Assembly (NCBI RefSeq): GCF_019218285.1
Contig: NZ_JAHUZG010000001.1
Location: forward strand, 930,001 to 994,000
Length of the DNA stretch: 64,000 nucleotides
Source: Antarctobacter sediminis
Lineage (GTDB): Bacteria > Pseudomonadota > Alphaproteobacteria > Rhodobacterales > Rhodobacteraceae
Reading direction: 5' to 3'
Part shown: one piece after another, positions 26,278-34,937 of the stretch
Layout of the letters: every line of letters begins with the position of its first letter
Numbering within the stretch: position 1 is the first letter of the stretch
Position numbers and translations under genes: made by a program
The notes under the pieces: model-generated
What the model was told of the DNA's origin: nothing
What the model saw: only the letters and a program-made list of their open reading frames with translations
Database searches by the model: none

Positions 26278-27228
26278 ATGCCCCGCCACAACATGACAGA
26301 GGCCGAACTGGCCCGCGTCGATCTTGCCGCCATCGAAAAGGCCGACCGCCGCCACCAGCGCCGCAGTCGCTGGACCGCGCTGGCCTTCATGTCACCGGCG
26401 CTGCTCCTTGTCGGGGGCATGTTGCTGTATCCGGTGTTCTACAACATCTGGATCAGCTTCACCAAATGGCGCAAGTTTCGGGGTTTCGATGAATGGGCAG
26501 GGTTCGGGCAATATGAACGGCTCTTTGCCAATCCCAATTTCGAAACCGCGGTGCAGAACACCTTTATCTGGGTCATCGTCTCATTGGTGCTGCCGGTGGC
26601 GCTGGGCCTGTTCATCGCGGTGCTGCTGCGCGGCCAACGGTTCGAGGAAGTTGCCAAGAGCATCTTTTTCCTGCCGCGCGTTCTGGCCCCGACGGCCATC
26701 GGCGTCCTTTGGTTCTATGTCTATGCACCCGACGGGATGCTGAACGCGGTGCTTGGGCTGTTCTCGTCCCAGCCCGTCGATATCGGCTGGCTTTACGATG
26801 ATGCCACCGTGACCGGATCGGTTGTCGTGGCCTACCTGTGGCAGACCGTGGGCCTTGCCATGGTGTTGCTGCTGCTGGGGCTGGCCGCCCTACCCTCTGA
26901 CCCGCTGGAGGCCGCCGCCGTCGAGGGCGCGACCGCCTGGCAGACCTTCCGCCACGTGACGCTGCCCCTGCTGCTGCCGACGATCCTTGTCGTGGTCATC
27001 CTTTCCGTGCTGGCCGGCTTTACCGTCTTTGACCACATCTGGGTCATGGCCAAGGATTATCCGGGCAAGCGCACGCTGTCGCTGACCGTCTACATGTATG
27101 TCGAAGCCTTCGAGAAATCGTCCTGGGCCTATGCCTCTGCCATCGCGGTGATCCTGGGCCTTGTGGTGCTCAGCGTCACCTGGGCGCAGGTGATCCTGCA
27201 AGACCGCATCGAACGTCTGACCAAGTGA
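26278..27228 (+). CDS. ABC sugar transporter permease, MalF/UgpA type
   Basis: 316-residue permease with six membrane segments (first: ALAFMSPALLLVGGMLLYPV). The cytoplasmic EAA loop is LEAAAVEGATAWQTFRHVTLP, which contacts the ATPase. AGGAGAGCAGCC precedes the ATG. The N-terminus is basic and charged for about 40 residues before the first segment. It forms the translocation path with the next gene, 10 bases downstream. Confidence 0.92.
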   Translation: MPRHNMTEAELARVDLAAIEKADRRHQRRSRWTALAFMSPALLLVGGMLLYPVFYNIWISFTKWRKFRGFDEWAGFGQYERLFANPNFETAVQNTFIWVIVSLVLPVALGLFIAVLLRGQRFEEVAKSIFFLPRVLAPTAIGVLWFYVYAPDGMLNAVLGLFSSQPVDIGWLYDDATVTGSVVVAYLWQTVGLAMVLLLLGLAALPSDPLEAAAVEGATAWQTFRHVTLPLLLPTILVVVILSVLAGFTVFDHIWVMAKDYPGKRTLSLTVYMYVEAFEKSSWAYASAIAVILGLVVLSVTWAQVILQDRIERLTK

Positions 27229-27238
27229 GGATCCGGAC

Positions 27239-28135
27239 ATGACTGCCACCGACACGTCGATCGACCTCAAGGCGCTGGACTATGACGCCATCGCCCGCCG
27301 CGAACGCCGCCAGCACAGCCCGAACCGCGCCGTTGCCGCGCTGATGATCCTGCTCAGCCTCCTGTGGCTGGCACCCTTCTACTATCTCGTGGTCTCGGTT
27401 CTGAAGTCACCCGAGGAATACGCCGCCAAGCCGCCGCTGGCGCTGCCTGACGGGATCTGGCCGCTTTGGGCAAACCTGTCCGAAGCCTGGACCACGGCCA
27501 AGATGGGCTACGGGCTGATGAATTCGATGCTTTATGGCACGGTGGGCGCGGTTCTGGCTGTCTTTATCGCCACCATGGCCGCCCATGGCCTGTCACGGTT
27601 CCAGTTCCGCGGCCGCACCTTCTGGTTCATGCTGCTGTTTTCCGGCACTGTATTTCCGTTCCAGATGTACTTGATCCCGCTGTTCTTTTCCTATCTCAAG
27701 CTGGGGCTTCTGGACACGCGCTTTGGGATGATCCTGTTCTATACCGCGATCTGCATTCCCTTCCCCGTGCTGGTGATGAAAAGCTTTCTCAGCCAGATGT
27801 CGACCGAGATGGACGAGGCCGCGCGCATGGACGGCTGTTCGGAACTGCGCCTGTTCTTTTCGATTGTGCTGCCCAATTGCGCCGGTCCTTTCGTCGCGCT
27901 GTTCCTGCTGCAATTCACATGGATCTGGAACGACCTGATCTTTTCCACCGTCCTGACCCAAAGCGCCGAGGTCCGCTCGGTCATGTCGACGCTGCAAGTC
28001 TTTCAGGGCGCATATGCGAAGTCCTCGCAGACGGTGGTCATGGCGGCCTCGCTGCTGGCCTCGATCCCGACCGTGGTGCTTTTCTTCGCGCTGCGAAAAC
28101 ATTTCATGCAAGGCTTCCAGGCCAAGGGACTTTGA
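27239..28135 (+). CDS. ABC sugar transporter permease, MalG/UgpE type
   Basis: 298-residue partner permease with six membrane segments. The EAA loop is MDEAARMDGCSELRLFFSIV, followed by LPNCAGPFVALF. The last residues QGFQAKGL match the characteristic C-terminus of UgpE-like permeases. The GGATCCGGAC site before the ATG is modest. Its gene lies 10 bases before the GntR gene, so the regulator is in the same transcript. Confidence 0.92.
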   Translation: MTATDTSIDLKALDYDAIARRERRQHSPNRAVAALMILLSLLWLAPFYYLVVSVLKSPEEYAAKPPLALPDGIWPLWANLSEAWTTAKMGYGLMNSMLYGTVGAVLAVFIATMAAHGLSRFQFRGRTFWFMLLFSGTVFPFQMYLIPLFFSYLKLGLLDTRFGMILFYTAICIPFPVLVMKSFLSQMSTEMDEAARMDGCSELRLFFSIVLPNCAGPFVALFLLQFTWIWNDLIFSTVLTQSAEVRSVMSTLQVFQGAYAKSSQTVVMAASLLASIPTVVLFFALRKHFMQGFQAKGL

Positions 28136-28145
28136 GGAGACGCCC

Positions 28146-28868
28146 ATGCCCGCCCCCAAAAGCAAACCCGTAGCCCTTGGCAGTTTCGCCCTCGAAACCG
28201 GGCGCCCGGCCTCGCAGCAGGTCCATGATCACCTGCGACGCGAGATCATCTCGGGCCGCCTTGCACCGGGCACCTCGTTGTCCGAGGCCAACCTCTGCAA
28301 CCATTTCGGGGTCAGCCGTCAGCCGGTACGCGAAGCGCTGTTGCGGCTGTCCACGCAATCGCTTGTGGAAATCTATCCACAGCGCGGCTCCGTGGTGACA
28401 CGGATTTCCGTCGCGATGGTCCGTCAGGCCCAGTTGATCCGCGAGGCGGTCGAGGTCGAAACCCTGCGGCGCGCCATCGACCGCCGCACCAGCGATTTCC
28501 TCACCGAATTGCGCAATGAACTGACCCTGCAACGCGCCTATGTCGACGTGGGGGACATTGCCCGCTTTTTCGACAGCGACCAGAAATTCCACCGCCGGAT
28601 CTGCGATCAAAGCGGCGTGACCGGGATCTGGGAAAGCCTGCAACAAAGCCGATCTCAACTGGACCGCGCCCGCCATGCCGAGCTTGAAACCGTCCGGTCC
28701 CTGCCGCCGCTGATCGCCCAGCACGAGGCCATCGTCGATGCCATCGACGCCGGGGACAAGCAACGGGCCGAAACCGCCATGCGTCAACACCTGCGCCGCA
28801 TCACCGACCACCTCGAAGAAACCGTGGCACAGGCCCCCGAACTCTTTGACAATGACGATCCCGCATGA
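28146..28868 (+). CDS. GntR-family regulator (FCD subfamily)
   Basis: 240-residue GntR protein. The winged helix covers about residues 20-90: VHDHLRREIISGRLAPGTSL, then FGVSRQPVREALLRL. The helical FCD effector domain follows, with RAYVDVGDIARFFDSDQKFH and the metal-binding histidines typical of the family (for example FHRRICDQ and HEAIVDAI). The ATG at 28146 follows GAGGAGA. It overlaps the lactonase gene by four bases. Its place inside the operon makes it the obvious regulator of the sugar genes, with a pathway sugar acid as inducer. Confidence 0.9.
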   Translation: MPAPKSKPVALGSFALETGRPASQQVHDHLRREIISGRLAPGTSLSEANLCNHFGVSRQPVREALLRLSTQSLVEIYPQRGSVVTRISVAMVRQAQLIREAVEVETLRRAIDRRTSDFLTELRNELTLQRAYVDVGDIARFFDSDQKFHRRICDQSGVTGIWESLQQSRSQLDRARHAELETVRSLPPLIAQHEAIVDAIDAGDKQRAETAMRQHLRRITDHLEETVAQAPELFDNDDPA

Positions 28869-29764
28869 GCCACCCCATGCCGCAAATCCGCATCGCCTGC
28901 CCGCACCGGACGGTTGTGGGTGAAAGCCCGGTCTACGACCCGCGCACCGGAGCGCTGCATTGGGTCGATATTCTGGGTAAGGCCATCCTGACCCTGCGCG
29001 ATGACGCGCTGACCGTCACGGCAGCGCCGGATTTCCCCACCGCCCTCGGCCTTTGCCGGGACAAGGGCACCGCGATTGTCGCCTTTGCCGGGGGCGTTTC
29101 GCTTTGGCAGATCGGCACCGACCGGTTCACGCCTTTTGCCCGGATCGAGGACGAACCCGACGGCAACCGCCTGAACGAAGGCGCGGTTGCGCCCGACGGG
29201 TCGTTCTGGGTCGGCACCATGCAAAGCAACTTTGACGTCTCGGGCACCATGCGGGACATGGATCGAAACTCGGGCGCTTTTCATCGTGTCGCCCCGGACG
29301 GCAGCGTGACGCGGCTGACCGATCACCGCTTTGGCATCACAAACACGCTGGTCTGGGACGAGCCACGCGGCCATGTGATCTTTGCCGACACGCTGGCGCA
29401 GGCGCTGTATCGCGCGCCATGGCCCAACAATGGTCCGCTGGCCGTCACCCCCTTTGCCGTGACGCAGCAGGACGGTTTCCCGGACGGGTCTTGCATCGAC
29501 GCCGAAGGCCATGTCTGGAACGCCCGCTATGCCGGGGGCTGCCTGCTGCGCTTTGCGCCGGACGGGTCTCTGGACCGCCGGGTGCCGCTGCCCGCCACCA
29601 ATATCACCGCCTGCGCCTTTGGCGGCGAGGGGCTGCGCACGCTCTACGTGACGACCGCCACCAACCAGCTGGACGCCAGCGCCCTGTCCCGCCCGGAACA
29701 AGGCGCGCTGCTGGCGCTGGACGTGGGTGTGGCCGGTTGCCCAAGCCCCCTGTTCGGAGCCTGA
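28865..29764 (+). CDS. SMP-30/gluconolactonase-family sugar lactonase
   Basis: 299-residue six-bladed beta-propeller. The metal-binding glutamate is in VVGESPVYDPRTGALHWVD, and further family blocks are GAVAPDGSFWVGTM, ITNTLVWDE and PDGSCIDAEGHVW, each of which places an Asn or Asp at the central metal. It hydrolyses the aldonolactone from the dehydrogenase step to the open aldonate. It shares ATGA with the GntR gene. A standard enzyme of non-phosphorylative sugar oxidation. Confidence 0.9.
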   Translation: MSHPMPQIRIACPHRTVVGESPVYDPRTGALHWVDILGKAILTLRDDALTVTAAPDFPTALGLCRDKGTAIVAFAGGVSLWQIGTDRFTPFARIEDEPDGNRLNEGAVAPDGSFWVGTMQSNFDVSGTMRDMDRNSGAFHRVAPDGSVTRLTDHRFGITNTLVWDEPRGHVIFADTLAQALYRAPWPNNGPLAVTPFAVTQQDGFPDGSCIDAEGHVWNARYAGGCLLRFAPDGSLDRRVPLPATNITACAFGGEGLRTLYVTTATNQLDASALSRPEQGALLALDVGVAGCPSPLFGA

Positions 29765-29765
29765 C

Positions 29766-30770
29766 ATGCCAGAGGTGACGATTTTTTGGGACCGGGGCCG
29801 CGCCCAAGTGCAGCTGTTGGGCAGCATGGTCACGCCGGTTCTGACCCTGCCCGACGGACGCGAGATCGCGCCGTTGGTCACGGCACCATGGGGCGACGAT
29901 GACACTGCCGACCATGACGCCCTGCCTGGCCTGATGAAACGACTGCGCGGCGAATGGCCCTGTGTCCCTTTCGGCGCGCCGGACGCCCCGGCAGATCTGC
30001 CGTCCCGGTGGCGCCCCGCCAAATCGTCGCCGGTGGGCGAGGATTTCCACGGCTTTGGCGCGCACCATGACTGGACCGTGACCGGACAAGAGGATGGCGC
30101 GGTATCGCTGGCCATCGACTATCCCGCGGATCACCCGATTGCCCGGCTGGAACGGCGCATTGCCGGCGTCGCCGGTGCGCCCGCCATCGAGATTTCGCTG
30201 TCGATCCACGCACGCCGCGCCGTCGCCGCACCCATTGCGCTGCACCCGGTCTTTCGCCTGCCGGACGAACCGGGCGCGGCAGACCTGAATCCCGGCCCCT
30301 TTGCCGAGGCGCGCAGCTTTCCGCTGCCGGTCGAACGCGGCGTCTCGCGGCTGCGCCCCGACGCCGTCTTTGCCACACTGGAAAAGGCCCCGGCCAAAGG
30401 CGGCCCGCTGGCGCTGAACCGGTTGCCCTTGCCCGTGGACACCGAGGAGCTGGTGCAGCTTTGCGGCACCCTTGGCCGGGTCGAACTGACCAACCATGCC
30501 GAAGCCTACCGCGCCACGCTGGACTACGACGCCGAGGTCTTCCCCTCGACGCTGCTCTGGCTTTCGAACCGGGGGCGCAGCGCCTACCCGTGGAACGGAC
30601 GGTTCCTTGGCCTTGGGATCGAACCGTTGCGTGGGGCCTTCGACCTTGGCCCCGATGTGGGTTGCGCCCCGGACAACCCGATTGCCCGCGCCGGTCACGC
30701 CACCGCGCTGGACCTGTCGCCCGACACGCCTTTCACCACCACCTACCGTATCGGCATCGCCGAGATCTGA
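29766..30770 (+). CDS. Aldose 1-epimerase-family protein
   Basis: 334-residue galactose-mutarotase-like protein. The fold is visible at GEDFHGFGAHHDWTVT, with the adjacent histidines in the place of the catalytic histidine pair, and the C-terminal part FPSTLLWLSNRGRSAYPWN, GIEPLRGAFDLG and TALDLSPDTPFTTTYRIG, a good family ending with the glutamate base in GIEP. It starts one base after the lactonase stop. The role is to interconvert alpha and beta anomers so that the dehydrogenase can use the liberated sugar. Confidence 0.85.
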   Translation: MPEVTIFWDRGRAQVQLLGSMVTPVLTLPDGREIAPLVTAPWGDDDTADHDALPGLMKRLRGEWPCVPFGAPDAPADLPSRWRPAKSSPVGEDFHGFGAHHDWTVTGQEDGAVSLAIDYPADHPIARLERRIAGVAGAPAIEISLSIHARRAVAAPIALHPVFRLPDEPGAADLNPGPFAEARSFPLPVERGVSRLRPDAVFATLEKAPAKGGPLALNRLPLPVDTEELVQLCGTLGRVELTNHAEAYRATLDYDAEVFPSTLLWLSNRGRSAYPWNGRFLGLGIEPLRGAFDLGPDVGCAPDNPIARAGHATALDLSPDTPFTTTYRIGIAEI

Positions 30771-30776
30771 GGCCCC

Positions 30777-33122
30777 ATGCCCCCTATCCGCAAGATCCAG
30801 ATCCTGCACCAGACCCACACGGATCTGGGCTATACCGACCACGCCGACGTTCTGCGCCTGCACCATCGCGACATTCTTGCCAAGGCGCTGGACCTTTGCG
30901 AGGAAACCGCAGACGCGCCGCCGGGCGCTCAGGTCAAATGGAGCTGCGAGGTCACCGGGACCACGCTTGATTTCCTGCGCAACACCTCCTCTCGCAATGT
31001 GGACAGGTTTCGCGCCCTGCATGAACAGGGGCGCATCGCCGTTGGCGCGCTGCGCTGGCACTGGACGCCGCTGGTGTCCCCCGCACTGGCCGCACAGACG
31101 CTGAAGGACATCGACAGCCTGCGCGACGATTTCGGCATCCGGATCCGTTCGGCCATGCAGTGCGACGTGAACGGGCTGGCTTGGTTCTGGAATGACCTTC
31201 TGACCGCACGCGGCGTGGATTTCCTGTTGACCCAACAAAACCCGCATCGCGGCTATTGGGGTGACCGGGTGCCCTCGGCGTGGTGGTGGAAGAACCGTTC
31301 CGGCGGGCGAATGCTGGTGGCGCAGGCCGAACACTACGGCATCGGCGGCGGCTATCTGATGCTGGCCCGCAGCGGGCAGCAGATGCTGGCCGACTTGCAA
31401 GAGGTGCTGGACCGGCACAGTGCCAGCCCCGCTTGGCCCTTTGACTTCACCACGCTGACCGTCACCAATACCGCCAATGGCGACAATGTCTTTCCCGACC
31501 AAGGACTAAGCGGGGCCGTGGCCGACTGGAACGCCAAGAACGAGATCCAGATGGAAATCGTGACGCTGGACGACCTCGCACAGCGATTGCACGCAAAGGC
31601 AGAGGCCCTGCCCGAACAATCCGGTGAATGGATGGATAGCTGGTCCGATGGCGAGGCGTCGACGCCGCTGGAAACCGCTGCCGCCCGCAGCGCAGAACGA
31701 CTGTTGCCGGTGATCGAGGCGCTTGGCGGCGATGCCAGGCCGGAATTCGAGGCGCTGGTCGAGGCGCTGGCGCTATACGACGAACACACATGGGGGGCGC
31801 ATAGTTCGGCCACAGCGCCGGAGTCGCTGTTCACCACCATGCAACGCACTGTGAAATCGAACCACGCCTACCGCGCCTTTGCCTTGGCGCAACGCCTGAC
31901 GGCCACGGCGTCGCGCGCACGGTTGGCGTCACCGGTCGAAGGCGATGCCGGTTTTGGCGCGACCTCCGGCGACGCTCTGCCGGACGCGCAAAGCTATCTG
32001 GTGGCCAATCCGACGGATCTGCCCATGTCCGTCGACTGGCCGGTGCCCTTTGACCGGGGCGCGGGTCCGCAGATCTCGATCCCGCAGGGGCATGGCACCA
32101 ATGCCTATTTCCCCGGCTTTGGTGAGGACGGCTGGACCGACAAACTGCAACCGGGTGCCCCCGATGGCCAACACCGACTGCGGGCAGAACTGCCGCCGCG
32201 CGCCGCCATCGTGATCCGCCCGACACTTGCCGAAACCGGCGGTACGACCGTCAGCGCCACGCGGATCGACACGCCCCATGCGCGCCTTGAGCTTGATGCC
32301 GCAAGCGGTGCCCTGACCGGCTGGCTGGACAAGGCAAGCGGCACCCAACTGATAGATGGCCCGACGCTCGCACCCTCGGTGCACCTGCTGCGCAGGGGTT
32401 TCACCCGCCGACAGATCTTTCGGGCGCCTTACTGGGAACGGTCGGGCCTGCCGATGGGATGGGAAGAACAGGATCTCTGGGAAGAGGACAGCATCACCGT
32501 CACCCCGGGCAAAGGCTTTGTCGATGCCTCGGGCGGGCACCTGCCGGTCACGTTTGATTTTGCCTGCGGCATACACATTGCCGCCACATGGACCCTGCCC
32601 CACGGCGCGCCATGGCCGCGCCTTGTGGCACAGCAAAGCGCGACCGGCGTGTCCCGCGCCTTTTCGATCAACTGGCCGGTGGATTTCGCGGGCTTTACAC
32701 AGGGATCGCGCATCGACACCGGTGGCGGCATGGTCGACACGCTGACGGGGCACGTCACCTCGTCCTGCCTGCGCTGGCAATCGGCGCAGCGCGGCGTAGC
32801 GCTGGACGCCGCCGACGGACGTGCGATAGCGCTGGCCACACCCGACACGCCGCTGTTTCAGCCCGGCGGTCCCGCCACGCGCAGCCCGCACAAGGCGCCC
32901 GCGCGGCCCGATGGCGGTGTCTTTTGGGCGATCAATACCCATTGGGACACGAATTTCCCCAGTCACGTGCATGACCCGGCCCCCTTCCGCCTGACGCTTG
33001 GGCTTTGCTCTCATGACACCACGCTGGACACGCTGGAGGCCATGACGGCCACCCCGGTCATTGTCCGCGCCCCCTGTGCCAGCGAAGGCCCCGTGCCGGA
33101 TTTCTGGCCCACCCGACCCTAA
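30777..33122 (+). CDS. GH38-like (DUF5054-type) putative glycoside hydrolase
   Basis: 781-residue protein without signal peptide. The N-terminal strand ILHQTHTDLGYTDH carries a His-x-Asp pair (H14, D16) in the position of the zinc ligands of GH38 alpha-mannosidases. GRIAVGALRWHWTP (86-99) and MQCDVNGLAWFW (128-139, D130) fit the next strand and the nucleophile aspartate of that fold. A beta-rich C-terminal half follows from about 480 (ARLELDAASGALTGWLD), as in GH38 C-terminal domains. It resembles proteins named only DUF5054. It is encoded inside a sugar operon between an epimerase and a diketo-acid hydrolase, so it probably frees the sugar from an imported glycoside in the cytoplasm. Linkage and sugar are unknown. 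Confidence 0.75.
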   Translation: MPPIRKIQILHQTHTDLGYTDHADVLRLHHRDILAKALDLCEETADAPPGAQVKWSCEVTGTTLDFLRNTSSRNVDRFRALHEQGRIAVGALRWHWTPLVSPALAAQTLKDIDSLRDDFGIRIRSAMQCDVNGLAWFWNDLLTARGVDFLLTQQNPHRGYWGDRVPSAWWWKNRSGGRMLVAQAEHYGIGGGYLMLARSGQQMLADLQEVLDRHSASPAWPFDFTTLTVTNTANGDNVFPDQGLSGAVADWNAKNEIQMEIVTLDDLAQRLHAKAEALPEQSGEWMDSWSDGEASTPLETAAARSAERLLPVIEALGGDARPEFEALVEALALYDEHTWGAHSSATAPESLFTTMQRTVKSNHAYRAFALAQRLTATASRARLASPVEGDAGFGATSGDALPDAQSYLVANPTDLPMSVDWPVPFDRGAGPQISIPQGHGTNAYFPGFGEDGWTDKLQPGAPDGQHRLRAELPPRAAIVIRPTLAETGGTTVSATRIDTPHARLELDAASGALTGWLDKASGTQLIDGPTLAPSVHLLRRGFTRRQIFRAPYWERSGLPMGWEEQDLWEEDSITVTPGKGFVDASGGHLPVTFDFACGIHIAATWTLPHGAPWPRLVAQQSATGVSRAFSINWPVDFAGFTQGSRIDTGGGMVDTLTGHVTSSCLRWQSAQRGVALDAADGRAIALATPDTPLFQPGGPATRSPHKAPARPDGGVFWAINTHWDTNFPSHVHDPAPFRLTLGLCSHDTTLDTLEAMTATPVIVRAPCASEGPVPDFWPTRP

Positions 33123-33134
33123 GGAGACCTCACC

Positions 33135-33995
33135 ATGAAACTGCTACGACTGGGCCCCAAGGGCGCGGAACGACCCGCCGTGCTTGATGCCGATGGGCAG
33201 GCGCGCGACGTCTCGTCCCTTGTCAGCGATTTCGGCCCCGGCACGCTGCCCTCTCTGGGGGCGGTTCTGGCCGGCGCGGATCTGGCCGCGCTGCCCGCGA
33301 TCGACATGGAAAACACCCGCATCGGCGCGCCCATTGCCCGGCCACACAATGTCTGGTGCATCGGGCTGAACTATTCGGACCACGCCGCCGAAGCCGGGAT
33401 GCCCATCCCCGCCGAACCGATCCTCTTTACCAAGCCGTCCTCGACCGTCTGCGGCCCTTTCGACCCGGTGCCGAAAGCCGCCCATAGCAGCAAGCTGGAC
33501 TGGGAAGTCGAACTGGGCGTGGTGATCGGCAAGCCTGCGCTGGAAATCACCGAAACCGAGGCGATGGATCACGTCGCGGGTTATTGCACCGTGAACGACA
33601 TCAGCGAACGGGAATGGCAACTGGACCGCGGCGGCCAATGGTCCAAGGGCAAGGGCTATCCGAATTTCTGCCCCACCGGTCCATGGCTGGTGACACCGGA
33701 CGAGATCGCCGATCCCGGTGCCCTGTCGATGCAGATGAAGGTGAACGGTGCGGTGATGCAATCCGGTTCCACCGAGACGATGATCTTTGGCGTCGCGCGG
33801 ATCATCTCTTACCTGTCGCAATTCTGCCTGCTGGAACCGGGCGATCTGATCTGTACCGGCACCCCTCCGGGGGTCGGCATGGGCCAGACGCCGCCACGCT
33901 ACCTTGATCCGGGAGACCGGATGGAACTGGCCATTCACGGGCTGGGCCGGCAGGCCCAACAGGTAATCCCCGCGGAGGAGTTCTCATGGATCTGA
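33135..33995 (+). CDS. Fumarylacetoacetate hydrolase-family protein, probable 2,4-diketo-3-deoxy-sugar-acid hydrolase
   Basis: 286-residue FAH-fold enzyme. The N-terminus MKLLRLGPKGAERPAVLDAD, then GLNYSDHAAEAGMPIP, SKLDWEVELGVVIG (metal-binding E-x-E) and YCTVNDISEREWQ are characteristic of the clade that cleaves 2,4-diketo-3-deoxy-L-fuconate. GTPPGVGMGQTPPRYL closes the active site. It hydrolyses the C-C bond to give pyruvate and a 2-hydroxy acid. AAGGAGA precedes the ATG, and it overlaps the terminal SDR by ten bases, which places the two consecutive pathway steps together. Confidence 0.88.
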   Translation: MKLLRLGPKGAERPAVLDADGQARDVSSLVSDFGPGTLPSLGAVLAGADLAALPAIDMENTRIGAPIARPHNVWCIGLNYSDHAAEAGMPIPAEPILFTKPSSTVCGPFDPVPKAAHSSKLDWEVELGVVIGKPALEITETEAMDHVAGYCTVNDISEREWQLDRGGQWSKGKGYPNFCPTGPWLVTPDEIADPGALSMQMKVNGAVMQSGSTETMIFGVARIISYLSQFCLLEPGDLICTGTPPGVGMGQTPPRYLDPGDRMELAIHGLGRQAQQVIPAEEFSWI

Positions 33996-34732
33996 GCAAA
34001 CGCCTGCAAGGCAAGATCGCGGTGGTGACCGCCGCCGGTCAGGGCATCGGGCGCGCCGTGGCCGAACGTTTCGCCGCCGAAGGGGCCGAGGTCCACGCCA
34101 GCGACCTGAACGCGGCGCTGCTGGCCGATGCCGAAGAAATGCAAACCGCGGCGCTGGACGCCACCGATGCACAGGCCGTGGCGGCCTATATGTCCGCTCT
34201 GCCAAGGATCGACCTGCTGGTGCATGCGGTGGGCTATGTGCACCAAGGCAACCTGACCGACTGCCCGCCCGACGAATGGCGCAAGAGCAGCGCGATCACA
34301 CTGGACAGCGCTTATCACGTGATCCAGTCGGCCTTGCCGCGCATGGTACAGCACGGCGGCAGCATCACGGCGATCGCCTCGGTTGTCTCTTCGGTCAAGG
34401 GCCTGCCCAACCGGGCCGCCTATGGAACGATGAAGGCCGGCGTGATCGGGCTGACGAAATCGGTGGCCTGCGACTACCTGTCCTCCGGCATCCGTTGCAA
34501 CGCTGTCTGCCCCGGTACGGTGGACAGCCCGTCGCTGCGGGCGCGCATTGCCGAACTGGCCAAGAAATTCGGCAGCGAGGAAGAAGCGTGGCGCTTTTTC
34601 CTCGACCGGCAACCGACAGGACGCCTTGGCACGGCGGCCGAGATCGCGGGGTTGTGCGCCTATCTTGCCTCGGACGAAGCCGCATTGATGACCGGTCAGG
34701 CGCTTTGCATCGACGGCGGGCTTACCATCTGA
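33986..34732 (+). CDS. SDR-family oxidoreductase, probable 2-keto-3-deoxy-L-fuconate-type 4-dehydrogenase
   Basis: 248-residue classical SDR. Cofactor loop TAAGQGIG, catalytic serines in ASVVSSVKGL, YGTMK as the Tyr-x-x-x-Lys pair, and NAVCPGTVDSPSLRARI after it. The combination SSVKG, NR-AYGTMKAGVIGLTKS and CPGTVDSPSL matches BDH2/DHRS6-like enzymes and the 2-keto-3-deoxy-L-fuconate dehydrogenase of Xanthomonas, as I recall them. It would oxidise the C4 hydroxyl to a 2,4-diketo acid for the FAH enzyme. It is the last gene of the sugar unit; GGAGGAG precedes the ATG. Confidence 0.88.
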   Translation: MDLSKRLQGKIAVVTAAGQGIGRAVAERFAAEGAEVHASDLNAALLADAEEMQTAALDATDAQAVAAYMSALPRIDLLVHAVGYVHQGNLTDCPPDEWRKSSAITLDSAYHVIQSALPRMVQHGGSITAIASVVSSVKGLPNRAAYGTMKAGVIGLTKSVACDYLSSGIRCNAVCPGTVDSPSLRARIAELAKKFGSEEEAWRFFLDRQPTGRLGTAAEIAGLCAYLASDEAALMTGQALCIDGGLTI

Positions 34733-34739
34733 TGCCTTT

Positions 34740-34769
34740 GGCGCGCGTGGCACTCTGGCCGCGCGCGCC
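34740..34769 (+). terminator. GC-rich hairpin after the sugar operon
   Basis: GGCGCGCG and CGCGCGCC form an 8-bp stem around a 14-base loop seven bases after the SDR stop. There is no T-run, so it is only a weak candidate for ending the operon. The rest of the gap to 34937 shows nothing else clear. Confidence 0.4.
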
Positions 34770-34937
34770 GGGGAACAAAGCTGGTGCTTCGATAACCCGC
34801 CCCTTCAAAAACCGCCTGTTTTCACGGTTCATCCACGGGCTGGACGCGGATATCGAACAAACGGGTTCCGATGGTCGTGGAAAAACCAAAGCGGTCTACC
34901 ACACCCAAAGCGCCGTCCGGGCGCGCGCCTTCCCGGG

